Of a stretch of 8,356 bases of DNA, positions 6,979-8,356 are shown piece after piece (the stretch's first letter is position 1; each line of letters opens with the position of its first letter). A program made the position numbers and the translations under genes. Origin of the DNA: an uncultured Treponema sp. (GTDB lineage: Bacteria > Spirochaetota > Spirochaetia > Treponematales > Treponemataceae); NCBI GenBank assembly GCA_937890485.1, contig CALBXN010000198.1, positions 1 through 8,356 on the forward strand, in the 5' to 3' direction. The notes under the pieces were generated by a model. It saw only the letters and a program-made list of their open reading frames with translations, searched no databases and was not told the DNA's origin.

Positions 6979-7752
6979 TTAACGATTCCCCATCATTTCA
7001 AAATATGCCTTAGTAAATACAGAATCTTTTTGTTTTGCAAAAGAAACATTCTTTATCGTGATTTGAGTTTTTTCATATTGCATTTTATCGTTAATTTTTT
7101 TTCCTTTTAAGTTGTCTACTATAAGCATACTTACTGGAATTGAACGTTTTCCAATCAATTGATATGAAGGAATTGCTATAGTTCTTAACAATTGACCAGA
7201 AAGTGAGTAATCTTCCTTTTTTCTTATCAATCCATCATCTTTTGTCACCCATACTTTTACTTTAGGATAAACAACATCATCCACTTTTGCGTCTAATTCA
7301 AATAGTATACAATCATAAGCTCCAAGTTTTTTAGGTATTGCAGAGATTATATTATAATTTGAACAAAAATTCATTGGTGCAAAATCCGAAGTATTTGCGT
7401 TTGTATTTTGAAATTTATCTCTTTTGCTTGAAAATGTAAATTTTCTATCAACAGGATCATAAAACCATACATTTGACTCAATTTGTAAATAACCCTTTCC
7501 TCTGTCTTGTGCAGGTGAAGTAATTAAAATTGTATAATTTGATGTTTTATCTCGTCTGTACATGATTGCATCTGTTACTGATTTCCCTTTTCCTGGTCTA
7601 TCTTGAACGAGAGTATATTCTGCTGAAAAATCTGTATCTACAAAACTCGTAGTAGAATCACATTTTTTTAACAAATCATAATCTTCTTTAGTTTGTGAAA
7701 AAATTGTGTTAGTTAAAATTACTAAACAAATAAAAAAAATAAATAAAACCAT
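6979..7752 (-). CDS. LolA-like periplasmic protein (outer membrane lipoprotein-sorting family, PF17131-like), 5' end disturbed
   Basis: About 257 residues from the ATG at 7752, or 258 from a GTG at 7755. After a hydrophobic leader (MVLFIFFICLVILTNTIFSQ) comes the core SPAQDRGKGYLQ ... NVWFYDP ... DRKF (residues 79-105), then RDKFQNTNANTSDF, YDCILFELDAK, VKVWVTKDDGLIRKKE and a C-terminal strand set. This matches the LolA-like family annotated as outer membrane lipoprotein-sorting protein. Such proteins form an open beta-barrel half that carries lipid groups across the periplasm, often with an RND/MMPL permease. The barrel gene follows 9 nt downstream. The leader lacks the usual basic n-region, no ribosome site lies upstream, and upstream DNA is an unrelated epimerase fragment, so the true 5' end was probably lost at a junction near 7753. 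Expression in its present form is doubtful. Confidence 0.78.
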   Translation of the reverse strand: MVLFIFFICLVILTNTIFSQTKEDYDLLKKCDSTTSFVDTDFSAEYTLVQDRPGKGKSVTDAIMYRRDKTSNYTILITSPAQDRGKGYLQIESNVWFYDPVDRKFTFSSKRDKFQNTNANTSDFAPMNFCSNYNIISAIPKKLGAYDCILFELDAKVDDVVYPKVKVWVTKDDGLIRKKEDYSLSGQLLRTIAIPSYQLIGKRSIPVSMLIVDNLKGKKINDKMQYEKTQITIKNVSFAKQKDSVFTKAYFEMMGNR

Positions 7753-7756
7753 CACA

Positions 7757-7831
7757 ATTGAAATGGATGGAGGTATAAAAGATACTAATATAGATCAACT
7801 AAAAAACCATATAGATATAGCAGTTGTAGCT
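7757..7831 (+). pseudogene. Ribulose-phosphate 3-epimerase fragment (about 25 codons)
   Basis: The translation IEMDGGIKDTNI followed by DIAVVA matches the C-terminal part of ribulose-phosphate 3-epimerase (pentose phosphate pathway), where (V/I)xxDGGI carries the catalytic aspartate and is followed by a (V/A)GS phosphate-binding turn. The expected GS is replaced by ARLGH as the frame runs into a recombinase sequence. The rest of the roughly 220-residue enzyme is absent. It starts at the truncated 5' end of the LolA-like gene. It cannot make a working enzyme. The family call rests on a short but distinctive motif. Confidence 0.6.
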
Positions 7832-7951
7832 GCAAGGTTAGGTCATGCACAAATATCTACAACATTTAATTTTTACGTGCATCCGATAATTTCACACAAC
7901 AAAAATGCCGGAAATGTTTTAGAAACCTTGCTAATACCAAACGAAACTTAA
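7832..7951 (+). pseudogene. C-terminal fragment of a tyrosine recombinase/phage integrase
   Basis: The sequence (A)ARLGHAQISTTFNFYVHP is the box with the third catalytic histidine (LGH) and the nucleophilic tyrosine (FYVH) of site-specific tyrosine recombinases, followed by a usual tail (NAGNVLETLLIPNET) and a TAA stop. The upstream Arg and HxxR boxes and the DNA-binding domain are missing, so it is inactive. It is fused in frame to the epimerase piece; the shared residues VVA (7823-7831) could belong to either parent. An open frame of 81 codons (7706-7951) spans the fusion but reads through antisense LolA-like sequence first, so it is not a natural gene. It may come from a prophage or conjugative element elsewhere in the genome. 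Confidence 0.75.
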
Positions 7952-7952
7952 C

Positions 7953-8192
7953 ACTTTTTTCAATAATTTCTTGTCCTTCTTCTGATAGAATCCAATCAAT
8001 CAGAACAGGAATATTCTCATTCTCATTACCCGCACGATAGATAGCATAGAATTCCGCAACAATAGGATAACTGCGGTTCTGAATATTTTCTGCACTCGGA
8101 TATACCCCGTTCAGCGCGATCATCTTCACAGCATCATTTGCAACAATCCCATCCATATAATAGCGAAAGGAAAAACCGATAGAAGCACCTGT
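7953..8192 (-). pseudogene. PstS-like phosphate ABC transporter substrate-binding protein fragment
   Basis: About 78 codons on the minus strand, running from GASIGFSFRYYMDGIVAND through ALNGVYPSAENIQNRSYPIV and EFYAIYR to WILSEEGQEIIEK. This is the C-terminal lobe of PstS-type periplasmic phosphate-binding proteins (GxxGYSFRYY, GVxPSxENIxxxxYP, EEGQxIIEKxGY). The final glycine-tyrosine segment is replaced by unrelated sequence (SVKFRLV), and the N-terminal lobe and signal peptide are missing. G+C is about 40% over 7961-8190 by hand count, clearly above the flanking minus-strand genes. It is in the opposite orientation to the pieces on either side. An internal ATG at 8154-8156 opens a 96-codon frame, but this is not a real start. 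Confidence 0.8.
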
Positions 8193-8289
8193 GATTGCAA
8201 GAGGTGATTTAGGAGTTGAAATGCCTTTAGAAAAACTACCAACTATTCAAAAGAAAATAATAAAAGAAAAGGCTATAAAGCATGAGTAA
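8191..8289 (+). pseudogene. Pyruvate kinase fragment
   Basis: The translation VIARGDLGVEMPLEKLPTIQ followed by KKII matches the pyruvate kinase active-site segment, where the aspartate of ARGDLG ligates the divalent metal. Family members read (M/V)VARGDLGVExPxExxPxxQKxII. Only about 25-32 codons are present: upstream sequence is the oppositely oriented PstS piece, and downstream the frame stops at 8287-8289 after KEKAIKHE, which may already belong to another fragment. It is inactive. The end is approximate, somewhere between 8254 and 8287. Confidence 0.72.
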
Positions 8290-8356
8290 AGCAAGAGATA
8301 AGATTACCAAAAATATTGAAAAAAAGCTAAAAGATAAGAACATTAAGTTGAAGTTA
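8282..8356 (+). CDS. Start of an unidentified lysine-rich ORF, runs off the window
   Basis: ATG at 8282 opens a frame reading MSKARDKITKNIEKKLKDKN and onward to the window end with no stop (25 codons seen). AAAAGG at 8267-8272 sits 9 nt upstream as a possible ribosome site. The start overlaps the TAA of the upstream frame in the form ATGAGTAA, an arrangement common inside operons. So the stretch from about 8254 may be the end of one gene and the start of the next from the same source locus. The peptide is very basic and likely helical. No family is recognised. Confidence 0.35.
   Translation, partial: MSKARDKITKNIEKKLKDKNIKLKL

Larger units (their letters stand above)
7753..8356. other. Mosaic of short fragments from unrelated genes
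   Basis: Within about 600 nt, on both strands, pieces of at least four unrelated proteins abut with almost no spacer: ribulose-phosphate 3-epimerase (+), tyrosine recombinase (+), PstS-like (-), pyruvate kinase (+), then an unidentified ORF start (+). Junctions fall near 7753, 7823-7834, 7949-7955, 8187-8196 and 8254-8287. Base composition changes across them. No terminal repeats, attC structure or direct repeats were seen that would define one element. It is either a real patchwork of captured DNA or a chimeric sequence end. Confidence 0.7.

Noticed and set aside
7837..7952. Integron cassette: GTTAGGT (7837-7843) matches GTTRRRY and ACTTAAC (7946-7952) matches RYYYAAC
   Set aside because: The two boxes are in the wrong order for one attC site, there are no inner boxes or imperfect stem, and GTTAGGT is simply the codons of the conserved Arg-Leu-Gly of the recombinase. 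Degenerate matches are expected by chance.
7866..8156. 96-codon minus-strand ORF as a complete small gene
   Set aside because: Its sequence is the C-terminal lobe of PstS continuing upstream of the ATG without a break in similarity, then running into antisense recombinase sequence; it is a fragment.
1..8356. CRISPR array, tRNA, rRNA or insertion sequence ends
   Set aside because: No regularly spaced repeats, cloverleaf-like sequence, rRNA-like conserved blocks or terminal inverted repeats flanking a transposase were seen.

Overview
The window looks like chromosomal DNA of a very AT-rich, diderm, host-associated bacterium, most likely a spirochaete of the Treponema group. This is an inference from several features: a V/A-type (not F-type) ATPase proteolipid next to ispG, two families of aromatic-terminated outer-membrane barrels of the kind seen in treponemes, a LolA-like periplasmic protein of the PF17131 type, a NeuB-type nonulosonate synthase, and a yebC gene with a sigma70-like promoter. 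No 16S rRNA or tRNA gene is present to confirm it.

Layout, left to right. (1) 2-94: the last 30 codons of a V-type ATPase subunit K gene. After a 14-nt gap comes ispG (109-1251, +), the iron-sulfur enzyme of the MEP isoprenoid pathway. A secreted TPR-like gene overlaps ispG by 4 nt (1248-2369, +) and is broken at codon 120 by an in-frame TAA while the frame stays open for 253 more codons. (2) 2373-4743, minus strand: a two-gene operon of neuB (first) and a small Omp85/BamA-like barrel with one POTRA domain, which starts at a TTG inside the end of neuB. It meets the TPR gene tail to tail with only 3 nt between. (3) 4744-4896: a divergent regulatory region with a near-consensus promoter for yebC and two dyad symmetries. 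(4) 4897-5634: yebC, followed by a strong, probably bidirectional terminator (5653-5710). (5) 5743-7752, minus strand: a LolA-like periplasmic protein followed 9 nt downstream by an outer-membrane barrel with an acidic N-terminal linker and a DUF1302-like tryptophan-glycine motif. This pair resembles part of an RND/MMPL-linked lipid or lipoprotein export cluster, but no permease is present.

(6) About 7753-8356 is the strangest part. In 600 nt it strings together short pieces of unrelated genes: ribulose-phosphate 3-epimerase (+), the C-terminus of a tyrosine recombinase (+), an internal/C-terminal piece of a PstS-like phosphate-binding protein (-, about 40% G+C by hand count), a piece of pyruvate kinase (+), and the start of an unidentified lysine-rich ORF that runs off the window. 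The first junction falls exactly at the 5' end of the LolA-like gene, which has lost its basic signal-peptide n-region, its ribosome-binding site and any promoter. This is either a true patchwork of captured gene fragments or a chimeric sequence or assembly end. Sequence alone cannot decide between them, and its place at the end of the window favours caution.

How the genes fit together: most of the intact genes serve the cell envelope (isoprenoid precursors for lipid carriers, nonulosonate sugar synthesis, outer-membrane insertion or secretion, lipid/lipoprotein transport). YebC is the exception, a translation- or transcription-associated factor with its own promoter and terminator.
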